Shown: piece after piece, positions 1-8,612 of the stretch
Layout of the letters: every line of letters begins with the position of its first letter
How positions within the stretch are numbered: the stretch's first letter is position 1
Source: Flammeovirga aprica JL-4
GTDB taxonomy: Bacteria > Bacteroidota > Bacteroidia > Cytophagales > Flammeovirgaceae
Assembly (NCBI RefSeq): GCF_012844305.1
Contig: NZ_JABANE010000075.1
Coordinates: 1 to 45,251, forward strand
Direction of reading: 5' to 3'
Length of the DNA: 45,251 bases
Made by a program: the position numbers and the translations under genes
Notes under the pieces: generated by a model
Seen by the model: only the letters and a program-made list of their open reading frames with translations
What the model was told of the DNA's origin: nothing
Database searches by the model: none

Positions 1-372
1 ATCTCATGGAAGGAAAGCCAAAAGTTTATTTAAATATGGCTTAGAGAAACTTTCTCAATGCCTACAAAATAAATTTTATGAACAGCTAGAAATGCTGTTC
101 AATCAATTTTTGTCATATACTTAGTTCTTCCATTTAAAATTGCTGAATAAAAAATAGGGAATAACCACTAAAAGTGACTACTCCCTCAAGTGTGCGCTGT
201 GGATTATAAGTACAAATTCAAAATTATCTCATACTAATTTTATTTATGTTTTGCGATTATTGCCTTCAAAAAACTTTTAATAGAACCACTATTAATACGT
301 TTTTTAGCGTTGTACTCACAAAAAACAAATTAGAATTAACTATGATTTATTTTTGACTGTACTTCTAAAAAA
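1..372. other. Intergenic region downstream of the T9SS protein gene
   Basis: No convincing gene is visible in this edge region. It holds a 7-bp-stem hairpin at 80-100 (arms GAACAGC and GCTGTTC) followed by a short T run, and the stronger minus-strand terminator listed at 149-186. The remainder is AT-rich with no conserved motif I recognise. Confidence 0.6.
149..186 (-). terminator. Intrinsic terminator after the T9SS protein gene
   Basis: On the minus strand an imperfect hairpin (AGGGAGTAGTCACT, short loop, GTGGTTATTCCCT; about 11 of 14 pairs) is followed by ATTTTTTATT. It lies about 190 nt past the stop codon at 373, so it would end the transcript of the 853-residue secreted protein. Confidence 0.5.
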
Positions 373-2934
373 TTAATTCACCTTTAGTTTAGTAGTAATT
401 ACCTCTTCTAACATTTCGATCTGAAGAATATAAATACCTTTTGGTAAACTGTTTTCATTTAAGTAAAGTGACACTATTTCTGAAGTTGTTGTATTTTTAT
501 TATAAATAACTTGTCCTTGAAGATTGGATATGCTAATGGTAGCGTCCTTATTCAATGGCAATCCTTTGATGTTTAATATTCCATTGTTGACCGGGTTTGG
601 ATAAAATGTTACCTTATCAAACAACGTTTCTTCTGTTCCTCTTACTCTTGCTGAACTACTCAAGTTAGACATATCACAAGTGTAGTTGGTAATTTTATTT
701 GCAGAAGTAACAGTCCAAAGTTTAGAATCTGATGTGATCGATATTCTTGATCCTGCACCTGAAATCACCTCATAGCTACCGCTTCCTATGTATTTTTGAA
801 TGGAATTGTTTTCATCTACTACTACAAATTCATCTTTTGCTGCATTGATCGCTATGTCTTTAATTTTAAGCGTACCTTTTTTATCCCATCTGCTTCCTAG
901 CCATTGGTAAACATAGCCGTCAGTACCTCTGATCCAAGGTCGGTCATCGTCCGTTGCCGCAATATCAGTACCTAAAGTTGTACCGTAAGCACGTGACCAG
1001 CCATCGCCTAAATATTTATAGACTTTACCATCTGATCCAATAGTGTATACATTGTTGCTAACGGCAATATCAACTCCGATTCCTTTTCTATACACCCATG
1101 CATTATTGACATATTGGTATATTCTATTATCAGTACTTACAGCCCATACCCCTGATTGACCAACATCTACTCTTTTCAGTTCCATTGTATTGTCAACCAA
1201 AGTAAAACCATTACTACCATTCGATTGATAGAGATAGTTGTCAGTACCAACCACATATATAATATCTTGGAAAGCGCCGATATCTAAAGCATTTCCGCTT
1301 TGAAGTACCCAACGACAAGTTTCTCCACCATTATCACCTCCGTTGTCACCTCCATTATCTACACTCATTGTGTAAGTATAATCATTGTAAGCCCAATTAT
1401 TATTGATCTTGTTCCATAGTCTAACGTAGATGGAACCACTGTTTGGCAGGTTACTTACGGTGTATTGCTTAGCTGTAAATTCTCCCCCTGAATTCAAAAT
1501 ATCAGTACTTCCTGCTGAAGTACCCACATATAACCAATGTGCATCGCCTTCAATATCCCATTTGAATTCTACTGAGTTGGATGTAAGTACAGTTCCTTCT
1601 CTTGGTAAAATACCGTCAATAGGAGGAACAACAACATCACCGACATTCATCGTATAAGTAAAGTCCTGATAAGCCCAGTTTCCACTGTTTTGACTCCAAA
1701 GACGCACATAGATTGTTCCTGATTTTGGAAGGTTAGATACTGTCAATGATTTTGTAGAGATTTGTTGACTATTTAAGATTTCAGTACCGCCTGCTGTTGT
1801 GCCAACATACATCCAATGATAATCTCCATCATAATCCCAAGTGAAGTTTACTTGCGAAGTTTGAAGCACTGTTCCGCTTTTAGGAGAAATACCTTCTTTG
1901 TCTCCTCCTCCGTTATCACCTCCATTGTTACCCAGTCGGTTGCTAACCCAAGATTTTGCAGAAGAACTGATCACCCAACGCATATCTCTCTCAAAGAAAT
2001 TTACTAAATCACGGTCAGCAGATAAACTCCAAATCTTGTAGACATTGTCTCTACATTCTTGATATGAAGTTCTACTTGAACGGTCGCTCACCACATTACT
2101 TTCTAGGTAACGGTATACTTGCTTAATCCAAGCATCTCCACCAAAGTTCTCATAAGAATAGATGATCATACCTGTCATAAGGTCATTTACACTAGATTGC
2201 TGTCTCCATGGCAAACGATCTTTTCTCCATGTATTGTCAAAATTGTACTGAGTGTTGTTTAAGTAATACTCAAACTTGCTGACCATCCCTTCTCTAAATT
2301 GAGCAAGGCTTTGACCATAATAAAGAAGTTCATAGTTTAATGATGTGGGAATCATAACTGCTTGAGCATTGTTAAACCCAACAGTCCACCAACCCCAATT
2401 GGATGAGTTGTCGTTCATCACCCAGTCGAACTTATTATTGAAACGAGTCAGGTAAAAGTTTCTTGCTGTTTCATAAAGGAATACTTGATGAATGGCATTT
2501 CCACCACTGTTTGCCGCATTGTATATTTCATCGAACAATACTTTTCCAGTAGACATACCTCTTGTACCATGGTATGCTAATCCACCATAACCGCAGTTGT
2601 CAACTACAATTTCGATGACAGGCAATCCTCTATAACTAGATTGCATTGGTAGGTTGGAAAGTCCTGAAAACTCAACGAATTTGGCATCCATTGCATCCAA
2701 AATATTAAGGACTCTATTCATTGTTGTTGCAGATCTACTCGAAGGTGTTTCTCCTTCTATCATTACTACAACTCGGTTTCCGATCCACGCTGTGGCACTT
2801 TTAGTACCTACACAACTTGGAACTTTAAATGTAAAAGTAGTTTGTTCTGGAGTGGCCGCTCTTGCATTTCCGGCCATTAATACCAAACAAACAATCATGA
2901 AAATAGATTGAAGTCTAAGTAAACAGTTAATCAT
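373..2934 (-). CDS. T9SS-exported multidomain protein with tectonin-like propeller
   Basis: This is an 853-residue secreted or cell-surface protein. Residues 1-26 form a Sec signal peptide ending NARA. Residues 27-335 are a domain I cannot name with confidence; its LYETARNFYL stretch near residue 155 resembles a degenerate zinc-peptidase helix, but no HExxH is present. Two repeats of about 85 residues follow (about 348-432 and 441-525), each with the pattern GTVL..S.V.F.W, LYVGT.AG, LP.SG.IYVRLW and W.Y.DYTYT, flanked by Gly/Asp/Asn-rich linkers. Residues 542-765 contain short repeats of the kind ALDIGA, VVGTDNYLYQ and RGTDGYVYQWLG, typical of tectonin-type beta-propellers that bind sugars. 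Residues 768-853 are a type A T9SS sorting domain (FYPNPVNNG, ISNLQGQVIY, GIYILQI). The final location is probably the outer surface or medium; the substrate is unknown. Confidence 0.85.
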   Translation of the reverse strand: MINCLLRLQSIFMIVCLVLMAGNARAATPEQTTFTFKVPSCVGTKSATAWIGNRVVVMIEGETPSSRSATTMNRVLNILDAMDAKFVEFSGLSNLPMQSSYRGLPVIEIVVDNCGYGGLAYHGTRGMSTGKVLFDEIYNAANSGGNAIHQVFLYETARNFYLTRFNNKFDWVMNDNSSNWGWWTVGFNNAQAVMIPTSLNYELLYYGQSLAQFREGMVSKFEYYLNNTQYNFDNTWRKDRLPWRQQSSVNDLMTGMIIYSYENFGGDAWIKQVYRYLESNVVSDRSSRTSYQECRDNVYKIWSLSADRDLVNFFERDMRWVISSSAKSWVSNRLGNNGGDNGGGDKEGISPKSGTVLQTSQVNFTWDYDGDYHWMYVGTTAGGTEILNSQQISTKSLTVSNLPKSGTIYVRLWSQNSGNWAYQDFTYTMNVGDVVVPPIDGILPREGTVLTSNSVEFKWDIEGDAHWLYVGTSAGSTDILNSGGEFTAKQYTVSNLPNSGSIYVRLWNKINNNWAYNDYTYTMSVDNGGDNGGDNGGETCRWVLQSGNALDIGAFQDIIYVVGTDNYLYQSNGSNGFTLVDNTMELKRVDVGQSGVWAVSTDNRIYQYVNNAWVYRKGIGVDIAVSNNVYTIGSDGKVYKYLGDGWSRAYGTTLGTDIAATDDDRPWIRGTDGYVYQWLGSRWDKKGTLKIKDIAINAAKDEFVVVDENNSIQKYIGSGSYEVISGAGSRISITSDSKLWTVTSANKITNYTCDMSNLSSSARVRGTEETLFDKVTFYPNPVNNGILNIKGLPLNKDATISISNLQGQVIYNKNTTTSEIVSLYLNENSLPKGIYILQIEMLEEVITTKLKVN

Positions 2935-2995
2935 TTTAATTGTAATTTTTGCTGTGAAGAAGTATCTGGAAAGAAATAAAGGGATGTTTCGTACA

Positions 2996-3121
2996 CCATA
3001 GTTAAAACTATGGGTAGGTGATATTCCAACCTGATCAAGACTGAAGTCTTGAGGGTTAGTAACGTAGGCAACACTTCAGTGTTGATGGAGTCAGTATCAC
3101 TTGCCCATGACTTCGGTCGTG
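2996..3121. repeat. Cluster of four short palindromes (REP-like)
   Basis: Four near-perfect dyads lie in 126 bp: CCATAGTTAAAACTATGG (2996-3013), TCAAGACTGAAGTCTTGA (3035-3052), CAACACTTCAGTGTTG (3069-3084) and CATGACTTCGGTCGTG (3106-3121, with wobble pairs). Each has 7-8 bp arms and a 2-nt centre, and three share an ACTTC/GAAGT core. Spacing between neighbours is about 17-22 bp. This looks like the REP/BIME type of extragenic palindrome found in many Bacteroidota genomes, often mobilised by RAYT transposases encoded elsewhere. The REP assignment is an inference; the dyads are directly visible. Confidence 0.7.
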
Positions 3122-3133
3122 ATGCACGCTATT

Positions 3134-3328
3134 TTAGTTTTTATTTTTCAGCCCAATCAAAGCAGACCTATAACGTATTGCTGTCGCTACGTCATCAGAA
3201 CCTAACGAAGAATAGGAAGAAAAGATAGAATACCCGTTTACTTTATTCCAAGTACTATGAATATGTGGACGACCCACAAAAAAAGTGTAGACAGTGAATA
3301 ACCATATCCTACCCTGCAGTGTATTCAA
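3134..3328 (-). other. Unrecognised 64-codon reading frame beside the palindromes
   Basis: A minus-strand frame of 64 codons ends 12 bp before the palindrome cluster. The predicted peptide has no signal peptide, membrane helix or motif I recognise. Its C-terminal half (SSLGSDDVATAIRYRS) looks more protein-like than chance. It may be a gene remnant or part of a repeated element. I do not claim that it is expressed. Confidence 0.2.
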
Positions 3329-3801
3329 TAGGTATTCGACTTAGGAAGTTGGCTTTAATAAAGAAGCCGATTAATTTATTTATTCAATAATTAGTTATCT
3401 CTTAATTTGAGAGCTGTCATAATTAAAAGAAGTATGCATTTAAAATTTCAGAATTTACGATTTGTTGTAGCTTTTCATTTTCGTTGAAAAATATTTATGG
3501 TGCAAACATATAAAGATCAATTCCAATATACAGGGATAAAATTGCGAGTTTTAAGGGGGTATTTTTTTATCCTTCAAGAAGTGTAATTATCACAAAATAG
3601 GCTATTTATAACGTTTTTGAGTACTAAAAAGGCATTTTCGCTTCTAAAAGTGAAGGATTATTCAAATAAAAAAGTTTTGTAAGTTGAAAGAAAAATCACC
3701 CCTCTATAAATCTTTTTTGGGGAAGAAATCTTGTTGATCTACATTATTGTGAGATAGAGTTGTTATTCGGTTGGATAGAATCTTTAGAGATTTTACTAAT
3801 T

Positions 3802-3841
3802 AAAAGGCACAAGCGACACCTAACGGTTGAACACTTGTGCC
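3802..3841 (-). terminator. Terminator of the kinase-MATE-cyclase-like operon
   Basis: On the minus strand GGCACAAG, a 20-nt loop and CTTGTGCC are followed by TTTTAATT. The stem is a perfect 8 bp and begins about 60 nt past the stop codon at 3899. It fits an intrinsic terminator for the three-gene operon. Confidence 0.65.
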
Positions 3842-3898
3842 AGAATTATGAGTTTAAATTGGAAGTAATACTTTGAAAATGTGATAAGAGATATTCTA

Positions 3899-4810
3899 TT
3901 ACACTTCTTTCAAAGGCACTCCCGTTTCTTGTAAAGAAACTTTCTTCACTTCATCAATGATTTCACCTGTTCTTAGAATTTCCTTTTTTAAAAAGCCTCC
4001 AATTTCAGCTTCCACGAGTGGTCCTTTGGTAATACCGCCTCTGATATTTTGAATTTTGAAATTATGAGGCAGTTGCAATATTTGCCTGAAAAAAGAAACA
4101 CCTTGATCATAGAAATTATATTCTTTTGTGTTTTCCCATAAGCACAACATTCCATCAAGATCATAAGATGCTATAGTTCCTTGGTATTTAGGCAGAATCT
4201 GATTGACCTGATGTGTATATTCTTGAAGTGCTGTAAGCTGATCGTTGATTTCTTGAACACCATAATTCCATCTTACATATAATGCCACATATTCCTTTTC
4301 TTTCGGTTTATAAAACCTTGAAAACACCATATCAAAAAGTTCTGTAGTACCCATAAACTTATCCACTTCAAAAATAAAATGATAGAGACCAAAAAGGACA
4401 AACATATAGATCGATCGGGCCATAAAAAAGCTAGAGTTGAAAGATGCTATCAAGTGGTGTAAAGCCTCTCTGAAAGTAAGGTCATCTGATACCATTCCTT
4501 TTATAATATCCTCTAATACGATAGCCATAAAAATCACCACTGTATAGAGCAATGATTTCATAATCACGACGTTCAATAGCTTCGTCCTGCCTAATTTTAA
4601 ATCAATGCCGACGGTTTCAAGAATGACTACTATTTTACCTATAAGTGCAGCTGAAAATGTGGCGGCGCCAAAATAACCAATCTTTAATTCTACATCTTTG
4701 ACCATCAGTCCGACCAAAAGGACTAGAAGATTAAAACCTATGGCAAAATAAGAGGTAACTAAAAATGTCTTTTTTACTTCATGAATAATTTTGTCTTTGA
4801 GTTTACTCAT
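3899..4810 (-). CDS. Four-helix membrane protein with degenerate nucleotide-cyclase-like domain
   Basis: The 303-residue protein has four likely membrane helices (about 15-37, 45-69, 78-103 and 124-149). A cytoplasmic C-terminal domain (about 172-295) follows the order of class III adenylate/guanylate cyclases: a YVALYVRWN strand, a helix, LPKYQGTIASYDLDGMLCLW where cyclases have the GDG turn, then NIRGGITKGPLVEAEIGG where cyclases have RIGIHTGPVxAGxIG. The first metal-binding Asp is replaced in the YVRW strand, while the Asp of the DG turn is kept, so it is probably not an active cyclase and may bind a nucleotide or act as a scaffold. The start codon overlaps the stop of the MATE gene by 8 bp, so the two are probably translationally coupled. 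The domain identity is an inference from motif order. Confidence 0.7.
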   Translation of the reverse strand: MSKLKDKIIHEVKKTFLVTSYFAIGFNLLVLLVGLMVKDVELKIGYFGAATFSAALIGKIVVILETVGIDLKLGRTKLLNVVIMKSLLYTVVIFMAIVLEDIIKGMVSDDLTFREALHHLIASFNSSFFMARSIYMFVLFGLYHFIFEVDKFMGTTELFDMVFSRFYKPKEKEYVALYVRWNYGVQEINDQLTALQEYTHQVNQILPKYQGTIASYDLDGMLCLWENTKEYNFYDQGVSFFRQILQLPHNFKIQNIRGGITKGPLVEAEIGGFLKKEILRTGEIIDEVKKVSLQETGVPLKEV

Positions 4811-6173
4811 TTTTATTGGGTTCGTTTTTTTGAATATAATTGCTTAATCTACTCATTTTATCTTTCATATAATACCCTGAAACGATAATTGAACAAATAT
4901 CTGACACAAAAAATGACGCCCATGTTCCTTTCAATCCCCAGAAATAGGAAAACAGAATTACCATAGGGATTCTAAATAAAACTTGACGGTTCAAAGTCAA
5001 TAAAAGGGCATCTTTTGCTCTTCCTAGCGCCTGAGCAAACATACTTGAAATCACCCCAATACTGATCAAAGGTAATGAAAGCATTACTCCGTAAATAGCT
5101 GGAATACTCTGTTCTATTAATTCATTGTTTTTGGTAAAGAGAGAGGTCAATTCTGTATCAAAGAAGAAGATCAGAATTGTAATAATCGTATTCATAATGA
5201 TGCCATATTTTATGGAGTCATAGATCACTTCTCTTACCCTTTTAAAATCTTTTGATCCAAAGTTAAAACTGCATATTGTAAGGAATCCTTGAGCTAACCC
5301 GATGATTGGGAAAGTAGCCAGCATAAATAATCGGCTGATGATACCGTAAACGGCAACACTTATCTCTCCACCATAATCAAATAAGATATGATTGAGCAAT
5401 ATTGCAATGATGCTTGATGAACCCTGCCTTGCAAATGAAGCAGTTCCCAAAGCTAAAGTTTCTTTGATAATTTCTGCATCCCAGACAAATGCCGCTCTTG
5501 TAAATTTGAGAACTGTATCTTGAAACAAATAGTAATACGCTATATAAAGAAAACCGAAAACGTAAGAAAACAATGTGGCTATTGCCGCTCCTTTCATGCC
5601 CATTCCTAGCCCTGCAATAAAAATGGGATCTAAAATAATATTCGTTACCCCCGGCACAATCATGGCCATCATCGCTTTCTTTGCTTTTCCTTCTGAACGA
5701 ATACCATTATTGCTCATGATCGACAAAGTCAGGAAAGGCATTCCCCAAATCACTATGGCATAATATTCTTGAGCATAAGAATAAATATCCCCATTTGCAC
5801 CAAAAAACAATAGTAACCGTTCTTCAAAAAGAAAACCGACTGCAACTGCAATCAAGGTTAAGTCAAGAGTCAATAAGGTTTGATTGCCTAAAATTTTCAC
5901 CGCTCTTTTGGGATCGTGTCCACCCAAAGCTCTTGCTATTAATGATGCCCCACCCATTCCTATGGCCATACCAATACTTTGAATCAGCATCACTAGGGGA
6001 GCAACCACAGAAATTCCTGCAATACCCAATGCTCCTACCCATCGGCCAATAAAAAATGTATCTACCATCTGATAAAGTACGATGACCATCATTCCAGTTG
6101 CGGCTGGAACTGAAAGTTTGACTAAAAGGCTTTTAATATCTTCTTTTCCTAAATCCGGGTTTTCATCACTCAT
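4803..6173 (-). CDS. MATE family efflux transporter
   Basis: This 456-residue polytopic inner-membrane protein has about 12 hydrophobic helices in two related halves, the length and layout of the MATE (multidrug and toxin extrusion) family, which exports organic compounds in exchange for Na+ or H+. Typical segments are LSVPAATGMMVIVLYQMVDT, FFIGRWVG, GMAIGMGGASLIARALG and, in the second half, IGLAQGFLTICSFNFGSK. It sits between a histidine kinase (12-nt gap upstream) and a cyclase-like membrane protein (8-bp overlap downstream), which suggests that export is tied to a signalling role. Its substrate cannot be read from the sequence. Confidence 0.93.
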   Translation of the reverse strand: MSDENPDLGKEDIKSLLVKLSVPAATGMMVIVLYQMVDTFFIGRWVGALGIAGISVVAPLVMLIQSIGMAIGMGGASLIARALGGHDPKRAVKILGNQTLLTLDLTLIAVAVGFLFEERLLLFFGANGDIYSYAQEYYAIVIWGMPFLTLSIMSNNGIRSEGKAKKAMMAMIVPGVTNIILDPIFIAGLGMGMKGAAIATLFSYVFGFLYIAYYYLFQDTVLKFTRAAFVWDAEIIKETLALGTASFARQGSSSIIAILLNHILFDYGGEISVAVYGIISRLFMLATFPIIGLAQGFLTICSFNFGSKDFKRVREVIYDSIKYGIIMNTIITILIFFFDTELTSLFTKNNELIEQSIPAIYGVMLSLPLISIGVISSMFAQALGRAKDALLLTLNRQVLFRIPMVILFSYFWGLKGTWASFFVSDICSIIVSGYYMKDKMSRLSNYIQKNEPNKNE

Positions 6174-6185
6174 TTTTGCTATTGT

Positions 6186-7796
6186 TTAGTTTAATGGAAT
6201 CGCGATCCTAAAAACAGAACCTTTTCCTTCTTCGGACTCACACACAATCACACCTCCATGCATTTCCACAAATTCTTTGGCAATAACAAGGCCTAATCCT
6301 GTACCTTGCACATGTTCTGTGTTACTCGCTCTAAAAAAAGACTCAAAGAGATTAGAAAAATCAGAAAGAGGGATACCGATGCCTTGATCTTCCACTTCTA
6401 TTCTTAATGCATCTGAAGAGGCAAATAACCTTAGGTAAACTTCTTTGTCGGAATACTTGATGGCATTTGTCAGTAAATTATCCAGTACATGCCCCATCAG
6501 AATACCATCAATCCAAACGGCGTCTGCAATAATTTCTTTTTGTAAAATAATTTCCTGCGGAGGAGAAGTTCTGCTTTTAAATTCAATAAGGTAGTCCTCT
6601 ACAAATTGTGAAATAGAAACATTTTTGGGTGAGAAAGGCGTTTTCCCTGCTTCAATTTTCCCTAACTGCAATACCTCATCCAATAACAGATTCAACCTTT
6701 TGGACTCCGAGCGCATTCTTGCAATATATTTATCAATTTTGAGATCACTGAAATTCATGGCCTTCTTTTTCAATGCCAATTCCAGAATATCCATATTGGT
6801 CATGATGGTAGCTAAAGGTGTTTTAAATTCATGAGAAGCCATAGAAATAAACTTAGAGCGCATTTCATTCAGTTCCTTTTCTCTTTCAAGGTTCTTCCTT
6901 AATTCGCTTTCGATTTTTTTCTGATCCATCATATTTCTGATGATCATAAAATAAACGACCTGCTGTGAAAGTGGTAATAAAGTAAGGCTGATCTCTGTAG
7001 AAAATGTTTCTCCATCCGATGTAAAAAATTGCCATTCAAAACGAAGTTCACCTTGGGCATCACAACTTTTCTGCATGGACTTAAATAGATCAATCGACTT
7101 CCCTCCTTTGGATTGCTCTTTTGGAGAATGTTTATTCAGCCAATTGTAAAAGGAAATCTCTGTCACCTCACCAAACAAGCTGAAGACTTTCTGATTATAA
7201 ATTGAAATATTGAATTGACTGTCCAATAAAAAATAAGCATCTGAGGACTTATCAAAAATAGTTCTGAACTTCTCTTTCTTTAAGTTTAATTCGTTCTTCT
7301 TGACATAAAGTAATTCTTCAAGTTCAAGATTCATATTAGACAGCCTCTGTTCCTTCCGTTTTAGTTCAGTGGTGTTTTTGATAAGCACTAAAACATTATC
7401 ATTTTCAATGGCAATAGACTTTAATTCATAGGCCTCACTACCAAACTGATATTCATAATAGTTGTATGAGCTTGGTTGGAGTTTATCCTTTTTCAAATTA
7501 TGAACTATCTCATTTGTAATTGGGTAAAGTGTACTGTTCAACGTCGTTTTTAATGCCCTTCCATCATTGGTAAACATCAATTTCCAATTTTGATCAAACA
7601 CAAACACATGATCATGCAATTTTTGCAAAACAAAATAAGAAGGATTAGATTTTTTGACACTAAAAAGCATTAGAAGAAGAATTAAAGCTTCAATCATCAA
7701 TCCCAAACCTGCTAAAAGTCTTGTTGATGGAAATAGGAGTAAAACAGTCAGTAAAATCAGAGAGACTATAGAAAGTATTTCGGTTTTAGTATTCAA
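6186..7796 (-). CDS. Membrane-anchored PAS sensor histidine kinase
   Basis: The 536-residue kinase has two N-terminal membrane helices (about 8-24 and 31-47) with almost no periplasmic loop, so sensing is probably cytoplasmic or within the membrane. A first PAS-like region (about 58-150), a coiled coil (about 140-175) and a second PAS domain (about 170-295) follow. The HisKA domain has H322 in MASHEFKTPL. The ATPase domain shows the N box DNLLTNAIKYSD, then DQGIGIP and GTGLGLVIAKEF. There is no receiver domain and no response regulator next to it. The start is a TTG, because a stop codon lies directly upstream and the next Met is inside helix 2. It is the first gene of an operon with the MATE transporter and the cyclase-like protein. 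Confidence 0.93.
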   Translation of the reverse strand: MNTKTEILSIVSLILLTVLLLFPSTRLLAGLGLMIEALILLLMLFSVKKSNPSYFVLQKLHDHVFVFDQNWKLMFTNDGRALKTTLNSTLYPITNEIVHNLKKDKLQPSSYNYYEYQFGSEAYELKSIAIENDNVLVLIKNTTELKRKEQRLSNMNLELEELLYVKKNELNLKKEKFRTIFDKSSDAYFLLDSQFNISIYNQKVFSLFGEVTEISFYNWLNKHSPKEQSKGGKSIDLFKSMQKSCDAQGELRFEWQFFTSDGETFSTEISLTLLPLSQQVVYFMIIRNMMDQKKIESELRKNLEREKELNEMRSKFISMASHEFKTPLATIMTNMDILELALKKKAMNFSDLKIDKYIARMRSESKRLNLLLDEVLQLGKIEAGKTPFSPKNVSISQFVEDYLIEFKSRTSPPQEIILQKEIIADAVWIDGILMGHVLDNLLTNAIKYSDKEVYLRLFASSDALRIEVEDQGIGIPLSDFSNLFESFFRASNTEHVQGTGLGLVIAKEFVEMHGGVIVCESEEGKGSVFRIAIPLN

Positions 7797-7826
7797 TCAA
7801 AAATAGTTAGGTGGTATTTAAACAAC

Positions 7827-7857
7827 AACAGGACTTCGTTGATCAACAAGTCCTGTT
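7827..7857 (-). terminator. Strong hairpin between two minus-strand units
   Basis: Perfect 10-bp arms AACAGGACTT and AAGTCCTGTT enclose an 11-nt loop. On the minus strand it is followed by GTTGTTTAAAT, so it may end the HupE/PH-like transcript. It also lies 30 nt upstream of the histidine-kinase start and could instead sit in that gene's leader. Confidence 0.45.
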
Positions 7858-7875
7858 TATTATATTTAAAATACA

Positions 7876-7991
7876 TAAGTACAAAGACAAAAGCAAACTG
7901 ACATTTTATCTTACCTTAAATAGTCCTATTTCTTCTGTCTTAGTACTTAAGTACTGTGACAAAAGTAAAGGTAAATTTTATCTTATCTTTT
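7876..7991. repeat. Imperfect 43-bp direct repeat around a 14-bp palindrome
   Basis: Copy 1 (7876-7918) and copy 2 (7948-7991) align over their full length with a handful of substitutions, sharing TAAGTAC, GACAAAAG and ATTTTATCTTA. The second copy starts inside the palindrome AGTACTTAAGTACT (7942-7955). A third partial match covering TTCTTCTG to AGTACTTAA lies at 8090-8110. Confidence 0.6.
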
Positions 7992-8125
7992 TTATCCTAC
8001 TCTTCGTTAGATTTTTATCGCGTAACTAAGCTATGCTCTGCAAATCTGCCTTGATTAGAATAAAAAATATTAAACTAAAATCATCCCTTTTCTTCTGCCA
8101 CAGTACTTAAATAATCACACATCAT

Positions 8126-8608
8126 TTATTTCACTTTGGAAACATGATATTTTTTAAATCTTGAATCCATGAATTTTACTACTTCAGCAAAATTTGTCAT
8201 TTCTCTGTTCGAAATAATGATAGGTTGTCCAATTTTAGTTTGAAGAACCAACACATCAAACTGCTTCTTCCCTACTGTTTTCTTTTTTACTTCCCAAAAA
8301 AGAAGGTATTTAGTAAGGTCTGTTTCGAAAGAAGACCCGACCCTTAATGGGTATTTTTCAGTAACTATATTTCCTTTGAAACTGACGGTTTTATACACAA
8401 ACATTATTCTTACAAACATGAATAATGTAATGAACGAAGTAGACAATAGTAATAATAATTTATACCATTCAAACCCTCCAAGATTCATCCATCTCACAGT
8501 GCCAATTGTGATGGCAATAAGGATAAATACAAACAACCCTAATGCAAAAAATGCAGGCGTTTTAGGGTAAGATACTATTGTTTTATTATTTACTTTTTGC
8601 TTCTTCAT
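8126..8608 (-). CDS. Small membrane protein with PH-like C-terminal domain
   Basis: The 160-residue protein has two membrane helices (about 19-40 and 49-71) followed by a soluble beta-rich region (KTVSFKGNIVTEKYPLRVGS to the end). This layout is typical of small bacterial membrane proteins with a PH-like fold. I do not recognise a named family. It follows the HupE/UreJ-like gene with a 4-nt gap on the same strand, so the two are likely cotranscribed. The Lys-rich ends are probably cytoplasmic. No catalytic motif is visible. Confidence 0.7.
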   Translation of the reverse strand: MKKQKVNNKTIVSYPKTPAFFALGLFVFILIAITIGTVRWMNLGGFEWYKLLLLLSTSFITLFMFVRIMFVYKTVSFKGNIVTEKYPLRVGSSFETDLTKYLLFWEVKKKTVGKKQFDVLVLQTKIGQPIIISNREMTNFAEVVKFMDSRFKKYHVSKVK

Positions 8609-8612
8609 TATA

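Larger units (their letters stand above)
2935..3898. other. Gene-poor 960-bp region with palindrome cluster
   Basis: The region separates two minus-strand transcription units. It contains the palindrome cluster at 2996-3121, a 64-codon minus-strand reading frame at 3134-3328 that I do not recognise, a small GGCTT/AAGCC hairpin near 3350, an AT-rich stretch without coding signals, and the terminator at 3802-3841. No intact transposase is visible. Confidence 0.6.
7797..8125. other. Repeat-containing intergenic region
   Basis: No gene is supported here. It contains a strong hairpin at 7827-7857, an imperfect direct repeat of about 43 bp (7876-7918 and 7948-7991, sharing TAAGTAC..GACAAAAG and ATTTTATCTTA), a perfect 14-bp palindrome AGTACTTAAGTACT at 7942-7955, and a further partial copy TTCTTCTGCCACAGTACTTAA at about 8090-8110 that matches 7929-7950. 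Confidence 0.6.

Noticed and set aside
80..100. Hairpin GAACAGC/GCTGTTC as a plus-strand terminator
   Set aside because: The stem is only 7 bp, the T run is short and distant, and no plus-strand gene is visible before it in the window.
3899..4810. Active adenylate cyclase
   Set aside because: The first metal-binding Asp position reads YVRW, so two-metal catalysis is unlikely.
7798..7805. TATTTTTG box as promoter of the PAS histidine kinase
   Set aside because: It lies directly against the TTG start, so it would give an almost leaderless transcript; probably a chance AT-rich match.
7811..8029. 72-codon plus-strand frame between two minus-strand genes
   Set aside because: It covers the hairpin and the direct repeats. 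The peptide is low-complexity and has no homologue that I recognise.
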